This document shows positions 51,992 through 61,537 of a stretch of 64,000 nt of DNA, piece by piece. Within the stretch, counting starts at the first letter, position 1, and every line of letters begins with the position of its first letter. This DNA comes from Firmicutes bacterium ADurb.Bin193 (lineage in GTDB: Bacteria; Bacillota; Clostridia; Monoglobales; Firm-18): assembly GCA_002070105.1 (NCBI GenBank), contig MWCQ01000004.1, forward strand, positions 62,001 to 126,000, in the 5' to 3' direction. The notes under the pieces were generated by a model. It worked only from the letters and a program-made list of their open reading frames with translations, searched no databases and was not told the origin of the DNA. A program made the position numbers and the translations under genes.

Positions 51992-54900
51992 ATGAAAAGG
52001 TATGTTTATTCACTATTGGGTTTATCTCTAATCGCCGTATTGCTTTTATTCCATCAGAATTCGGTAAGAGCCGCGCCGGGGGGCGACATCTTTGCTTATA
52101 CCATAGATAAAGGCGCGGCAACCATAACCGCTTGTTCCCCGGCGGCAAACCGGATCAATCACTATCCCTGAAAATTTAGAAGGCTATACCGTTATAGCCA
52201 TAGCCGGCGGCGCTTTTTCGGGTTGCTCCGGCTTGACAAACATAACCGTACCGAGCAGTGTGACAAAAATAGAAAGCGGCGCTTTTTCGGGTTGCAGCGG
52301 TCTTGTCAGCATAACCCTGCCGTTTGTCGGTTCGGCCGCATATCTGGACGGAACACCCGATGCGCTGTTTGGTTATATATTCGGAAGCAATGAATATACC
52401 GGCTCGGTATCGGTATATCAGTATTACTCAATTATACAAAATGCACGCTACTATTTACCCGCAAATCTCAAAAATGTCACTATAACCAACGCAACTCAAA
52501 TTCCCTTCGGTGCATTTTACAACTGTAATATGTTAACGGGCATCAATATACCCGATACCGTTACAAGTATCGGTGGCGATGCATTCTTTTGCTGCAGCGG
52601 TCTAACCGGTATTACTATTCCGAGCACAGTTACAAGCATTGGTGATAGTGCTTTTTGGGGTTGCAGCGGTCTAACCGGCAGCATTACCATTCCAAACGGT
52701 GTTACAAGCATTGGTCGTGAAACTTTTATGGACTGCAGAGGTCTCACTCAAATCAATATACCCAACACGGTTACAAGCATTAGTGATAGCGCTTTTTGGG
52801 GTTGCAGCGGTCTAACCGGCAATATTACTATCCCAAACAGTGTTACAAGCATTAGTGATTTCGCTTTTTGGGGTTGTAGCGGTCTAACCGACATCACTGT
52901 TCCGAACAGCGTTGTCAGTATCGGAAGCAAGGCTTTTGGAGGTTGTAGCGGTCTGACTGAAATAACTCTGCCGTTTGTCGGCTCGGCCGCAAATAAGGAC
53001 GGAACGGCCGATGCGGTGTTTGGTTATATATTCGGAGGCATTGAATATACCGGCTCGGCACAGGTACTTCAGTATTACGGCTCCTCACAATATGCGTACT
53101 ATTATATTCCCGCAAATCTCAAAAATGTCACTATAGTAAGCGCAACTCAAATTCCCTACGGTGCATTTTCCAGATGTAATATGTTAAAGGAAATCACTAT
53201 ACACAACACAGTTTCAGGCATTGGCGGCTATGCTTTCTATGAATGTAGCGGCCTTACCGGTATAACTATTCCAACCACAGTAACAAGCATTGGCGGTCGT
53301 GCTTTTCAAGATTGCAGCGGTCTAACCGGTAGCATTACCATACCAAACGGTGTTACAAGCATTGATAATAACACTTTTACAAACTGTACAGGCCTAACCC
53401 AAATCACAATACCAAACAGCGTTACATATATAGGAGAAGAAGCTTTTCGGAACTGTAGCGGCCTTACGGGTATCACTATACCGGACAGCGTTACCGGTAT
53501 TGGCTACGGCGCTTTTTTGGGTTGCAGCGGTCTAATCGGCAACATTACCATTCCAAACGGTGTTACAAGCATTTTAGATTACACTTTTGCGGATTGCAGC
53601 AGTCTAACCGGCATCACAATACCAAACAGCGTTACCAAGATTAGCTATAAAGCTTTTGCGGGTTGCAGCGGTCTAACCGACATCACTGTACCGGACAGCG
53701 TTTCCAGTATTGGCATGAGTGCTTTTTCTGGTTGTAGTGGTCTGACCGAAATAACGCTCCCGTTTGTCGGCGCGGCCGTAAATAAGGACGAAACGCCCGA
53801 TGCGCTGTTTGGATATATCTTTGGAAGCCAATACTATGACGGTTCAGCATTGTCATATCAGTATTATTGTTTGGGCGATTATTCAACCTATTACATTCCT
53901 GCTAATCTTAAAAAGGTTACAATAACCAACACCACAAATATTCCCTACGGTGCATTCTCCGATTGCCGATTATTAACAAGCATATCAATTCCGGAAGGTG
54001 TGACAACAATACGACAGTCAGCGTTTGACACTTGTTTCGGTCTCACCGAATTTACAGTACCCGACAGCGTCACTCAAATAGAACCCGCTGCGTTTAATGG
54101 TTGTAAAGAGTTAAAAACTATAACAGTTCCCGACAGTGTCACGATCGGAATTAATGCCTTTAGCCGATCCACCACCGGAACGCTGATTATTTCAAATAAT
54201 AGCGGGGCGATAGCTGATAATTATTTAAGCGGCAATAATTATTTTGATAAAGTATTTATCTCGGACGGTATTTACTATATCGGAAAGGAAGCTTTCTATA
54301 ATTTAGATAAGCTAACCACAGTAATAATCCCACAAACCGTCTCAAAAATCGGTGATAACGCTTTTACGGGCACCGCGTGGCTTACCAACCACCCGTCAAC
54401 TTTTGTTGCGGTCGGCAAAGGTGTTTTGGTAAAATATAAAGGAAGCGCGAATGAAGTTTTAATCCCCGATACCATCGGATTTATTGCGGGGCATGCTTTT
54501 TCAGGGAATAGTGTTTTAAGTATTATTGTTTCAAACTCAACAACCGAGATCGGGCAGTGCGCATTTTCGGGCTGTGCCCAGTTAACTGAAATAACAATCC
54601 CGCTAACCGTCGCGAAAATCGGTGAAAATGCGTTTTTTGATTCACCCTATGTGGTTATTAAGGGATATACAAATTCGGTTGCGCACAAATACGCTTTGGA
54701 TAATTTGTTATACTTTTCATCCATCGGAAATGCCGATAATGTTGCGCTTGAAATAAACAGCACGGTTCAAGCCTTGGAAGGTTTGTTGGTTATAAGCTGT
54801 AGGATGAATAAGGCGGTTTCGGGTTGTTTCATTCTGTGCGCCTTATATAACGCCGACAATAAATTGATAGCCTGGAAAGTCATACCGTCGGATGAGACTC

Positions 54901-55022
54901 TGTCATATTTTGAAACGGTTTTTCAGCAAACCGATGATACACATTCAGTGAAAATAATGGTTTGGGACAGCATAGACAATTGTAAAGCCATTACAAATAC
55001 CGAAGCTAAAACGATACAGTAA
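51992..55022 (+). CDS. BspA-type leucine-rich-repeat surface protein with one frameshift
   Basis: A signal peptide starting MKRYVYSLLGLSLIAVLL begins at ATG 51992 and reads FAYTIDKGAATITACSP, then the frame stops at 52169. The following LRR frame (GSITIPENLEGYTVIAIAGG) is offset by one. Deleting one base from the CCCCGGCGGC tract (52137-52146) joins them into a 1009-residue protein. About 30 LRR_5 repeats of the type SVTSIGDSAFWGCSGLTGIT follow. Three larger non-LRR inserts (GYIFGSNEYTGS..., near residues 120, 340 and 600) interrupt them. A C-terminal ~100-residue beta domain ends in KIMVWDSIDN. Likely a secreted adhesin-like protein. Confidence 0.8.
52310..53970 (+). repeat. Three-fold module repeat inside the LRR gene
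   Basis: A module beginning ITLPFVG(S/A)A and continuing GYIFG, QYY, YIPANLKNVTI and IPYGAF occurs at about 52310-52530, 52965-53185 and 53750-53970. The modules are separated by blocks of near-identical LRR units sharing the DNA phrase GGTTGCAGCGGTCTAACCGG. This points to expansion by recombination. Confidence 0.75.
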
Positions 55023-55065
55023 TGCTTTTTGCGCAGGAGAATTGACAGCTTTATAAACCTCATAA

Positions 55066-55098
55066 AAAATGCAGACGGATTTAATCTGTCTGCATTTT
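55066..55098. terminator. Bidirectional terminator between the LRR gene and rny
   Basis: AAAATGCAGACGGAT pairs with ATCTGTCTGCATTTT around TTA with one G-T pair. It lies between convergent genes. Confidence 0.85.
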
Positions 55099-55141
55099 AA
55101 ACATATTCATATTTTGCTAAACACGGATGATTCCCGCTGTT

Positions 55142-56710
55142 TTATTTTGCATATTCGATTGAACGAAGCTCTCGGATTACATTAACCTTAATCTGTCCGG
55201 GATACTCCATTTCGCTCTCGATTTTCTTTACTATATCCCTTGCGAGAAGAACCGTTTCTTCATCAGTAACGCTTTCCGGCTTAACCATTATGCGAATCTC
55301 ACGCCCTGCCTGAATAGCAAAGGATTTCTCAACCCCTGTAAAGGAGCTAGCAATTTCCTCAAGCTTTTCAAGGCGCTTGATGTATGTTTCGATATTTTCA
55401 CGCCTTGCGCCGGGTCTTGCGGCGGAGATTGAATCTGCCGCCTGAACCAGACAGGCAACAAGCGTAGTAGGCTGAACATCGCCGTGGTGTGCCATAATGG
55501 TATGAATAATTTCATCATTTTCTTTGTACTTTTTCGCAAGGTCGGCGCCAATCGTAACATGGGAGCCCTCGACCTCATGGTCGACCGCCTTACCCAGGTC
55601 GTGCAAAAGGCCCGCTCTTTTTGCGAGGGCGATATCCGCACCAAGCTCTCCTGCCATAATTCCCGCAAGATGCGAAACTTCGATAGAGTGATTTAACACA
55701 TTCTGACCATAGCTTGTCCTGTATTTAAGCTTTCCGAGAAGTCGCACAATTTCAGGATGAAGCCCGTGAACTCCTGTTTCAAAGGTTGTATGTTCACCCT
55801 CCTGCTTTATGATGTTTTCGACTTCCTTGCGGCTTCTTTCAACCGTTTCCTCAATTCGGGCGGGATGAATTCTTCCGTCCGTGATAAGTTTTTCAAGGGT
55901 AAGCCTTGCAACCTCTCTTCTTATCGGGTCAAAGCCGGACAGAATAACCGCCTCAGGTGTATCGTCGATAATAAGGTCAATGCCCGTAAGTGTTTCAAGC
56001 GCACGAATATTCCTTCCCTCACGCCCGATAATTCTACCCTTCATCTCGTCGTTGGGAAGAGGAACGACCGAAACGGTAACCTCGGCGGAGTGGTCGGCGG
56101 CACAGCGCTGTATAGCGCCGGCAACGATTTCCTTTGAGCGTTTTTCCGCATCTTCCTTCGCCTTATCCTCAATATCCTTAATCATAATTGCGGCTTCGTG
56201 GCGAACCTCGTTTTCGATTTTTTTAAGCAAATAATCCTTTGCCTCTTCGGCGGTAAACCCCGAAATTTTTTCAAGAAGCTCAATTTGCTTGCGGTGCGTA
56301 CCCGCAATGTCTTCAAGCTTTGCATCAAGCTCCCTGCTCTTTTTTGCAAGATTTTCTTCTTTTTTCTCGATATTTTCGATTTTACGGTCAATAGCTTCTT
56401 CTTTTTGCTGAACTCTGCGTTCCTGTCTTTGCATTTCGATTCGACGCTCTTTTATTTCCTTTTCTATCTCCGCTCTTTGCCGGATAGCGTCTTCTTTTGC
56501 CTCAAGCAACACTTCACGCCTTTTGTTTTCGGCCGCTTTTTCGGCATCGCTTATTATTTTTTTAGCTTGTTCTTCAGCCCCGCCGATTTCTGCTTCTGCA
56601 ATTTTTGTTCTATATGCAATTCCTAAACGGAATGAAACAGCCGCAGCAACAATAATAAGAACAACAGCAACAATAAGGATTATGACTTCAATAGTGTCGA
56701 TATGTAACAC
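55142..56710 (-). CDS. rny: Ribonuclease Y
   Basis: A 522-residue membrane-anchored endoribonuclease that initiates mRNA decay. An N-terminal membrane segment (about 7-28) is followed by a long charged coiled coil (about 35-190). The KH domain has [19 protein letters not shown] and the HD domain [17 protein letters not shown]. Full length for the family. The start is uncertain: the GTG at 56710 overlaps the AGGAGG ribosome binding site (56715-56710), leaving no spacing. The nearest in-frame codon at normal distance is ATC (56701). Monocistronic. Confidence 0.95.
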   Translation of the reverse strand: MLHIDTIEVIILIVAVVLIIVAAAVSFRLGIAYRTKIAEAEIGGAEEQAKKIISDAEKAAENKRREVLLEAKEDAIRQRAEIEKEIKERRIEMQRQERRVQQKEEAIDRKIENIEKKEENLAKKSRELDAKLEDIAGTHRKQIELLEKISGFTAEEAKDYLLKKIENEVRHEAAIMIKDIEDKAKEDAEKRSKEIVAGAIQRCAADHSAEVTVSVVPLPNDEMKGRIIGREGRNIRALETLTGIDLIIDDTPEAVILSGFDPIRREVARLTLEKLITDGRIHPARIEETVERSRKEVENIIKQEGEHTTFETGVHGLHPEIVRLLGKLKYRTSYGQNVLNHSIEVSHLAGIMAGELGADIALAKRAGLLHDLGKAVDHEVEGSHVTIGADLAKKYKENDEIIHTIMAHHGDVQPTTLVACLVQAADSISAARPGARRENIETYIKRLEKLEEIASSFTGVEKSFAIQAGREIRIMVKPESVTDEETVLLARDIVKKIESEMEYPGQIKVNVIRELRSIEYAK

Positions 56711-56898
56711 CTCCTGAATATATTTTAAGTCATGTTATAGTACTTTAATCTGCGTAATTTTACGCACTACAAAAAATAAATCCCGCCCTTATTTATTTTT
56801 TCGCATAAATCCCCGCCGTATGCGGAGATACTATTACAAATAAAGAACTTTAGCCGCCGTATTCGGATGAGTATTCGACAGCCCTTTTTTAACTTACG

Positions 56899-56972
56899 GA
56901 AAATTACGCGCTCCGCCGAACTTAACCCGCGGCGGAAGGATGCGTTTCGGGAAATGCTACGCGCCGAAACGC
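56899..56972. repeat. Palindromic intergenic repeat element, copy 2
   Basis: The arrangement is as at 1951-2049: AAATTACGC, then TCCGCC/GGCGGA (56912-56936), then GGATGCGTTTCGG with arm CCGAAACGC (56942-56972) and the shared inner GCTACGC. In the last stem the change TTC to TTTC is matched by GAA to GAAA on the other arm, so pairing is conserved. Confidence 0.7.
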
Positions 56973-57040
56973 ATTTTAATTATAACATAACACATTATTA
57001 TTTTAATATTTTTTGTCGATATTGTCAAGTTTATTTTTTC

Positions 57041-57069
57041 TTGACTTTTAAAGGTGTAATTGTTATAAT
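57041..57069 (+). promoter_or_regulatory. Sigma-A promoter of the por operon
   Basis: TTGACT (57041-57046) and TATAAT (57064-57069) with a 17-base spacer, about 55 bases before the porC start. Confidence 0.75.
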
Positions 57070-57127
57070 TATTTGGGTTTGAATAAAGTTTGGCAATTTA
57101 TTTGCAAATTAAGGAGGTAAAGCAAAG

Positions 57128-57706
57128 ATGTCTAATGCAGTAGAAATCAGATGGCACGGTCGCGGCGGACAGGGCGCCAAAACGGCTTCGCTGCTGCTTG
57201 CCGACGCTGCTTTTAACACCGGCAAGTATGTTCAGGGGTTTCCCGAATACGGACCGGAGAGAATGGGGGCTCCCATAACGGCATACAACAGAATTTCGGA
57301 CGAAAAAATTACCGTTCACAGTAATATATATAATCCGCAATTTGTAGTGGTTGTCGATGACTCGCTTCTTGAATCCGTTGATGTTACAAAGGGTCTAAAA
57401 GAGGACGGAGCGATTATTATCAATACAACGAAGTCGCCTGAGGAGATTAAGTCCTTGTTGAAGGGATACAGCGGAAGGATTTTCACCATTGACGCAAGGA
57501 AAATCTCCATGGAATGTCTCGGCAAATATTTTCCCAATACGCCCATGCTTGCGGCGGTCGTGGTTGTAAGCAAAGTTATGCCCGTTGAGGATTTTATAAA
57601 GGACATGGAAGAATCCTATGCCCATAAATTCGCCTCAAAGCCCCAGGTTATCGAGGGGAATATGGCTGCTTTAAGAAGAAGCGTAACGGAGGTGCGGTCG
57701 ATATGA
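57128..57706 (+). CDS. porC: Pyruvate:ferredoxin oxidoreductase, gamma subunit
   Basis: A 192-residue subunit of the four-subunit 2-oxoacid:ferredoxin oxidoreductase. EIRWHGRGGQGAKTASLLLA and YGPERMGAPITAYNRIS are typical of domain III. The complex decarboxylates pyruvate to acetyl-CoA and reduces ferredoxin, central to anaerobic metabolism. GGAGG precedes the ATG. Overlaps porD by four bases. The order gamma-delta-alpha-beta fits the pyruvate enzyme, but a 2-oxoisovalerate specificity cannot be excluded. Confidence 0.92.
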   Translation: MSNAVEIRWHGRGGQGAKTASLLLADAAFNTGKYVQGFPEYGPERMGAPITAYNRISDEKITVHSNIYNPQFVVVVDDSLLESVDVTKGLKEDGAIIINTTKSPEEIKSLLKGYSGRIFTIDARKISMECLGKYFPNTPMLAAVVVVSKVMPVEDFIKDMEESYAHKFASKPQVIEGNMAALRRSVTEVRSI

Positions 57707-58008
57707 GAAGAAAATTAAAATTAAGCCTTGACAGCGATGTTACATGGAAGGAAATTTCACCCGGCGGAGTAATTTCCGAGGCGGGCAACGCCGAAAAGTT
57801 TAAAACCGGCGACTGGCGCTCGATAAGGCCGGTGTGGATTGTTGAAAAATGTACTCAGTGCATGCTCTGCTTCCCCGTATGTCCGGATTCGTCAATTCCG
57901 GTTGATGCGGAGGGCAAGCGTACGGAGTTTGACTTTGACCACTGCAAGGGCTGTGGCGTATGCGCACAGGTTTGCCCGTTCGATGCGATAGAGATGACCG
58001 AAAACTAA
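57703..58008 (+). CDS. porD: Pyruvate:ferredoxin oxidoreductase, delta subunit
   Basis: A 101-residue ferredoxin-like subunit with two [4Fe-4S] motifs: CTQCMLCFPVCP and CKGCGVCAQVCP. It relays electrons from the catalytic subunits to external ferredoxin. Starts inside the porC stop; porA follows 13 bases after its stop. Confidence 0.94.
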   Translation: MRRKLKLSLDSDVTWKEISPGGVISEAGNAEKFKTGDWRSIRPVWIVEKCTQCMLCFPVCPDSSIPVDAEGKRTEFDFDHCKGCGVCAQVCPFDAIEMTEN

Positions 58009-58021
58009 AGGAGGAGAAACA

Positions 58022-59203
58022 ATGGCTAAAAGAGACAGATTAAGCGGTAATGAAGCGGTTGCGGTTGCAATGCGGCAGATTAACCCCGATGTTGTTGCCG
58101 CTTTTCCCATAACGCCTTCCACAGAGGTTCCGCAGTATTTTGCGTCCTTTGTCGCAGACGGAAAGGTTGACACCGAATTTATACCCGTAGAATCGGAACA
58201 TTCGGCAATGAGCGCATGTATCGGCGCACAGGCGGCGGGTGCAAGAACGATAACCGCAACCTCGGCAAACGGTCTTGCGCTTATGTGGGAGATGCTTTAC
58301 ATTGCGGCGTCCTCGCGCCTTCCCGTCACGCTTGCGGCTGTAAACAGGGCGCTATCAGGGCCGATTAACATTAACAATGACCACTCGGATACAATGGGTG
58401 CGCGGGACTCCGGCTGGATTCAGCTTTACGGCGAAAACAATCAGGAAGCTTATGACAACCTTATTCAGGCGGTGAAAATAGGCGAGCACCCCGATGTAAT
58501 GCTTCCCGTTATGGATTGCTATGACGGGTTTATAACATCACACGCGGTTGAAAATATTGAGCTTTTGGAGGATGACGAGGTTAAGGCTTTCGTCGGCGAG
58601 TACAATCCCGACTTTTATCTTAACGACCGTGAAAACCCGATTTCGGTGGGACCGCTTGACAGCGTTTCCCACTATTTCGAGCATAAGAGGCTTCAGGCCG
58701 AGGCAATGAAAAACGCAAAAAAGGTTATTTTGGAGGTTGCCGCAGAGTTTGAAAAGCTTACGGGCAGAAAATACGGCCTTTTCGAGGAATATATGATGGA
58801 GGATGCCGAAATTGCGATTGTTGTTATAAACTCCACCGCTGGAACGGCAAAGGAGGTTGTAAAAAGCCTTCGTGCAAAGGGTGTCAAGGCAGGGCTTATT
58901 AAAATAAGGGTGTACCGCCCCTTCCCGGTTGACGAGATTGTAAAGGCTCTGAAAAAGGTTAAGGCTCTTGCGGTTTTGGACAAGTGTGACAGCTTTAACG
59001 CGGCGGGCGGTCCGCTTTTCACCGATGTGACAAGTGCATTGTACGGCAGGGCGGACGGAATTAAGGTAATAAATTATATATACGGGCTTGGCGGACGGGA
59101 TGTTAAAACTGATGATATCGAAAAGGTTTACGAGCGCCTTGCGGACATAGCAAAGACCGGTAGCGTCGGAGAGATTTACAACTACTTCGGCGTAAGAGAA
59201 TAG
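58022..59203 (+). CDS. porA: Pyruvate:ferredoxin oxidoreductase, alpha subunit
   Basis: A 393-residue catalytic subunit (pyrimidine-binding domain). SGNEAVAVAMRQINPDVVAAFPITPSTE at the N terminus, split here as the GNEAVA and FPITPSTEVPQ blocks, and ATSANGLALMWEMLYIAASSRLP are diagnostic. GAGAAAC after GGAGG precedes the ATG. With porB it binds thiamine pyrophosphate at the interface. Confidence 0.95.
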   Translation: MAKRDRLSGNEAVAVAMRQINPDVVAAFPITPSTEVPQYFASFVADGKVDTEFIPVESEHSAMSACIGAQAAGARTITATSANGLALMWEMLYIAASSRLPVTLAAVNRALSGPININNDHSDTMGARDSGWIQLYGENNQEAYDNLIQAVKIGEHPDVMLPVMDCYDGFITSHAVENIELLEDDEVKAFVGEYNPDFYLNDRENPISVGPLDSVSHYFEHKRLQAEAMKNAKKVILEVAAEFEKLTGRKYGLFEEYMMEDAEIAIVVINSTAGTAKEVVKSLRAKGVKAGLIKIRVYRPFPVDEIVKALKKVKALAVLDKCDSFNAAGGPLFTDVTSALYGRADGIKVINYIYGLGGRDVKTDDIEKVYERLADIAKTGSVGEIYNYFGVRE

Positions 59204-59215
59204 GGGGAGGATATT

Positions 59216-60145
59216 ATGGCTTATAATTTAAAGGAAGCGGTTAAACGCCCTGAAAGGCTTACGGGCGGTCACAGAATGTGCGCAGGTTGCGGAGCTCCCG
59301 TTGTTGTGCGCACGATTTTGCGCGCGATAAAACCTGAGGACCATGCGGTTATCGGAAGCGCGACCGGATGTCTTGAGGTTTCGACATGTCTTTACCCCTA
59401 TACGGCGTGGAAGGACAGCTTTATTCACTCGGCATTCGAGAATGCGGGTGCGACGATTTCCGGCGCAGAGGCTGCATACAATGTAATGAAGAAAAAGGGT
59501 AAAATAAAGGGTGATATAAAATTTATCGCCTTCGGCGGCGACGGCGGAACCTATGATATAGGGCTTCAGTCATTGTCCGGCGCAATGGAAAGAGGGCATG
59601 ACATGGTTTATGTATGCTATGACAACGGTGCATACATGAACACGGGTATTCAGCGTTCGTCCGCAACGCCGACCTTTGCCGACACGACGACCTCACCTGC
59701 GGGGAGCGTTATCCCCGGCAAGACCCAGCTTAAAAAAGACCTTACGCTTATTATGGCTAATCATAACATTCCCTATGTTGCACAGTCGGCACCGATCGGC
59801 AATTTCAAGGACCTTCATGAGAAGGCCGAAAAGGCAATATACACCCCCGGCGCCGCATTCTTAAATGTTATGGCTCCCTGCCCGAGGGGCTGGAGGTATG
59901 ACACTCCGATGCTTATGCAGATTTGCAAGCTTGCTGTTGACACATGTATATGGCCGCTTTTCGAGGTTGAAAATGGTAAGTATAAGGTTAATTACAAGCC
60001 TAAGAACAAACTTCCCGTTGAGGAATTTTTGAAGGTTCAGGGAAGGTTCAGGCACATGTTCAAAAAGGGCAACGAGTGGATGATTGAAAAGTTCCAAAAG
60101 GATATTGATGAGAAGTGGGAAATGCTTCTTAAACTTGAAGGCTGA
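59216..60145 (+). CDS. porB: Pyruvate:ferredoxin oxidoreductase, beta subunit
   Basis: A 309-residue thiamine pyrophosphate-binding subunit. HRMCAGCGAPVVVRTI carries cluster Cys residues. GDGGTYDIGLQSLSGAMERG is the TPP/Mg motif and ends in YVCYDNGAYMNTGIQRS. FKDLHEKAEKAI and MAPCPRGWRYD are typical of pyruvate enzymes. Last gene of porCDAB, followed by a terminator. Confidence 0.95.
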   Translation: MAYNLKEAVKRPERLTGGHRMCAGCGAPVVVRTILRAIKPEDHAVIGSATGCLEVSTCLYPYTAWKDSFIHSAFENAGATISGAEAAYNVMKKKGKIKGDIKFIAFGGDGGTYDIGLQSLSGAMERGHDMVYVCYDNGAYMNTGIQRSSATPTFADTTTSPAGSVIPGKTQLKKDLTLIMANHNIPYVAQSAPIGNFKDLHEKAEKAIYTPGAAFLNVMAPCPRGWRYDTPMLMQICKLAVDTCIWPLFEVENGKYKVNYKPKNKLPVEEFLKVQGRFRHMFKKGNEWMIEKFQKDIDEKWEMLLKLEG

Positions 60146-60156
60146 TATAAAAACCG

Positions 60157-60185
60157 GGGTGCGAAATACTTTCGCACCCTGTTTT
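60157..60185 (+). terminator. Terminator of the por operon
   Basis: GGGTGCGAAA and TTTCGCACCC form a perfect 10-base stem with loop TAC, followed by TGTTTTC. Confidence 0.8.
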
Positions 60186-60225
60186 CGTATTGTGCTGACA
60201 AATTCCATCTAAATAAAAAACTAAA

Positions 60226-60262
60226 ACCTTCTATCACGGATTTTAACTCTGCAATAGAAGGT
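60226..60262 (-). terminator. Terminator of the rpsF-ssb-rpsR operon
   Basis: On the minus strand ACCTTCTAT and ATAGAAGGT pair and are followed by TTTTAGTTTTTT. Confidence 0.75.
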
Positions 60263-60293
60263 AAATGTTTATTTATTCGCTTATTTCTAATCC

Positions 60294-60536
60294 TTATTCG
60301 GTGGTAAACGGAAGCAGGGCAACATGCCTTGCACGCTTTATCGCAAGCGTCATCTGCCTTTGATGCTTTGCGCAGTTTCCGCTCATTCGCCTCGGAACGA
60401 TTTTTGCGCGTTCGGTTAAAAATCGGCGAAGCTTGGCAACATCTTTGTAATCGATGTGCTCAACCTTGTCAATGCAGAATTGGCAGCTTTTTTTGCGCGC
60501 CTTTCTGCGCATAGGCCTGTCGCTTTTTTCAGCCAT
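60294..60536 (-). CDS. rpsR: 30S ribosomal protein S18
   Basis: An 80-residue ribosomal protein that pairs with S6 in the small subunit platform. [19 protein letters not shown] and [20 protein letters not shown] are family blocks. The Cys pair CQFC with the later C-A-K-H indicates the zinc-binding (C+) form. Last gene of the rpsF-ssb-rpsR operon. Confidence 0.97.
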   Translation of the reverse strand: MAEKSDRPMRRKARKKSCQFCIDKVEHIDYKDVAKLRRFLTERAKIVPRRMSGNCAKHQRQMTLAIKRARHVALLPFTTE

Positions 60537-60607
60537 TATATAATTACCTCCTTGAATTGTTGATTAAAAGTTGCCGAATCTATTTCGGCGTTTTTGGAAC
60601 TAAACGA

Positions 60608-61036
60608 TTAAAACGGAAGGTCGTCGTCGGTATCGACCGTTTCAAAGCCGCTGCCCATAAGCTGGGCGGAGCTTTCGATATCATCCCGTGGTATTTGCGG
60701 ATTTACACCGCCTCCGGGCCTGTCACCGCAGAAATTAACCTCGTCCACAACAACCTCGGTTGCATAGTGCTTGACGCCGTTGTTGTCGTCCCAGGTTCTC
60801 GTCTGAAGACTTCCGACCACATTCATCATTTGACCCTTAACGAAGTATTTAGAGATAAACTCTGCGGATTGCCGCCAGGCGACAACATTGATAAAATCCG
60901 TCTGCTTTTCACCTTCCGCATTCTTAAACCGTCTGTCCACAGCCAGTGAAAACGAGCATACCGGAACATTTGAAGTGGTATATTTAAGATCCGGCGATTT
61001 TGTTAAGCGCCCCATTAAAATAACCTTGTTAAGCAT
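60608..61036 (-). CDS. ssb: Single-stranded DNA-binding protein
   Basis: A 142-residue OB-fold protein. NKVILMGRLTKSPDLKYT and FINVVAWRQSAEFISKYF are typical, and the acidic tail DTDDDLPF is the interaction motif for replication and repair proteins. It lies between rpsF and rpsR, the standard Firmicutes arrangement. Confidence 0.97.
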   Translation of the reverse strand: MLNKVILMGRLTKSPDLKYTTSNVPVCSFSLAVDRRFKNAEGEKQTDFINVVAWRQSAEFISKYFVKGQMMNVVGSLQTRTWDDNNGVKHYATEVVVDEVNFCGDRPGGGVNPQIPRDDIESSAQLMGSGFETVDTDDDLPF

Positions 61037-61047
61037 AACGACACCCC

Positions 61048-61347
61048 TTATTCCTCGTCTTTCCTGACAATAATCGAACGAATGATACCGTCGGTAATTC
61101 CGTAAACCCTGTCAAGCTCTTTCGGAAAATCGGGTTTAGCTGTGAAATTAACAAGAACATAAAAGCCTTCGTTTTTATCATCTATCGGATAGGCAAGACG
61201 GCGTTTACCCCAGACATCAACGCTTTCGACCTCTCCTGCCGATGCGATGAGTGATTTAAACTTTTCAACAATCTCGTTTGTCTCTTCCTCGCTTTTGTCT
61301 TTGTCGATGACGAAAATCGTTTCGTACTTGTTGATATGTTCAACCAT
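61048..61347 (-). CDS. rpsF: 30S ribosomal protein S6
   Basis: A 99-residue ribosomal protein. YETIFVIDKDKSEEETNEIV and VWGKRRLAYPIDDKNEGFYVL are the family motifs. AGGAGG lies upstream of the ATG. First gene of the operon with a consensus promoter; the leader contains a GCGCATA/TATGCGC hairpin that may take part in S6:S18 autoregulation. Confidence 0.97.
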   Translation of the reverse strand: MVEHINKYETIFVIDKDKSEEETNEIVEKFKSLIASAGEVESVDVWGKRRLAYPIDDKNEGFYVLVNFTAKPDFPKELDRVYGITDGIIRSIIVRKDEE

Positions 61348-61370
61348 TTTTTACACCTCCTTTTGGACTT

Positions 61371-61391
61371 TGGCGCATACTTTATATATGC
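61371..61391 (-). promoter_or_regulatory. Hairpin in the rpsF leader
   Basis: GCGCATA and TATGCGC pair around TATAAAG in the rpsF mRNA leader. In other bacteria an S6:S18 binding structure with an exposed CCG sits here; I do not see that CCG, so the regulatory reading is tentative. Confidence 0.35.
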
Positions 61392-61409
61392 GCAAGGAAT
61401 CAGAACTTA

Positions 61410-61438
61410 ATTATACTGTATAGTGTGGGAAATGTCAA
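61410..61438 (-). promoter_or_regulatory. Consensus sigma-A promoter of rpsF-ssb-rpsR
   Basis: On the minus strand TTGACA (61438-61433) and TATAAT (61415-61410) with a 17-base spacer, a perfect match. Confidence 0.85.
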
Positions 61439-61480
61439 CATTTTTGTTAAAAGTAAGTTCAAAACTTTTTTATTAGGTAA

Positions 61481-61522
61481 AACACAGGCTGACGACACCT
61501 GTTAATGTCGTCAGCCTGTGTT
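61481..61522 (-). terminator. Terminator of the large surface protein gene
   Basis: AACACAGGCTGACGAC and GTCGTCAGCCTGTGTT form a perfect 16-base stem with a 10-base loop, followed by a T stretch on the minus strand. Confidence 0.8.
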
Positions 61523-61537
61523 CAATTTATATTATCT

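Larger units (their letters stand above)
56711..57127. other. Divergent intergenic region between rny and porC
   Basis: No gene in these 417 bases. It holds TGCGTAA/TTACGCA near 56752-56768, further small GC stems (CCGC/GCGG near 56812), palindromic repeat copy 2 and the por promoter at 57041-57069. Confidence 0.6.

Noticed and set aside
52517-53886. Minus-strand open frames within the LRR gene
   Set aside because: They are periodic shadows of the plus-strand leucine-rich repeats and have no binding sites or family features.
61348-61409. Canonical S6:S18 autoregulatory RNA in the rpsF leader
   Set aside because: A hairpin is present, but the expected exposed CCG next to it is not seen, so only the hairpin is listed.
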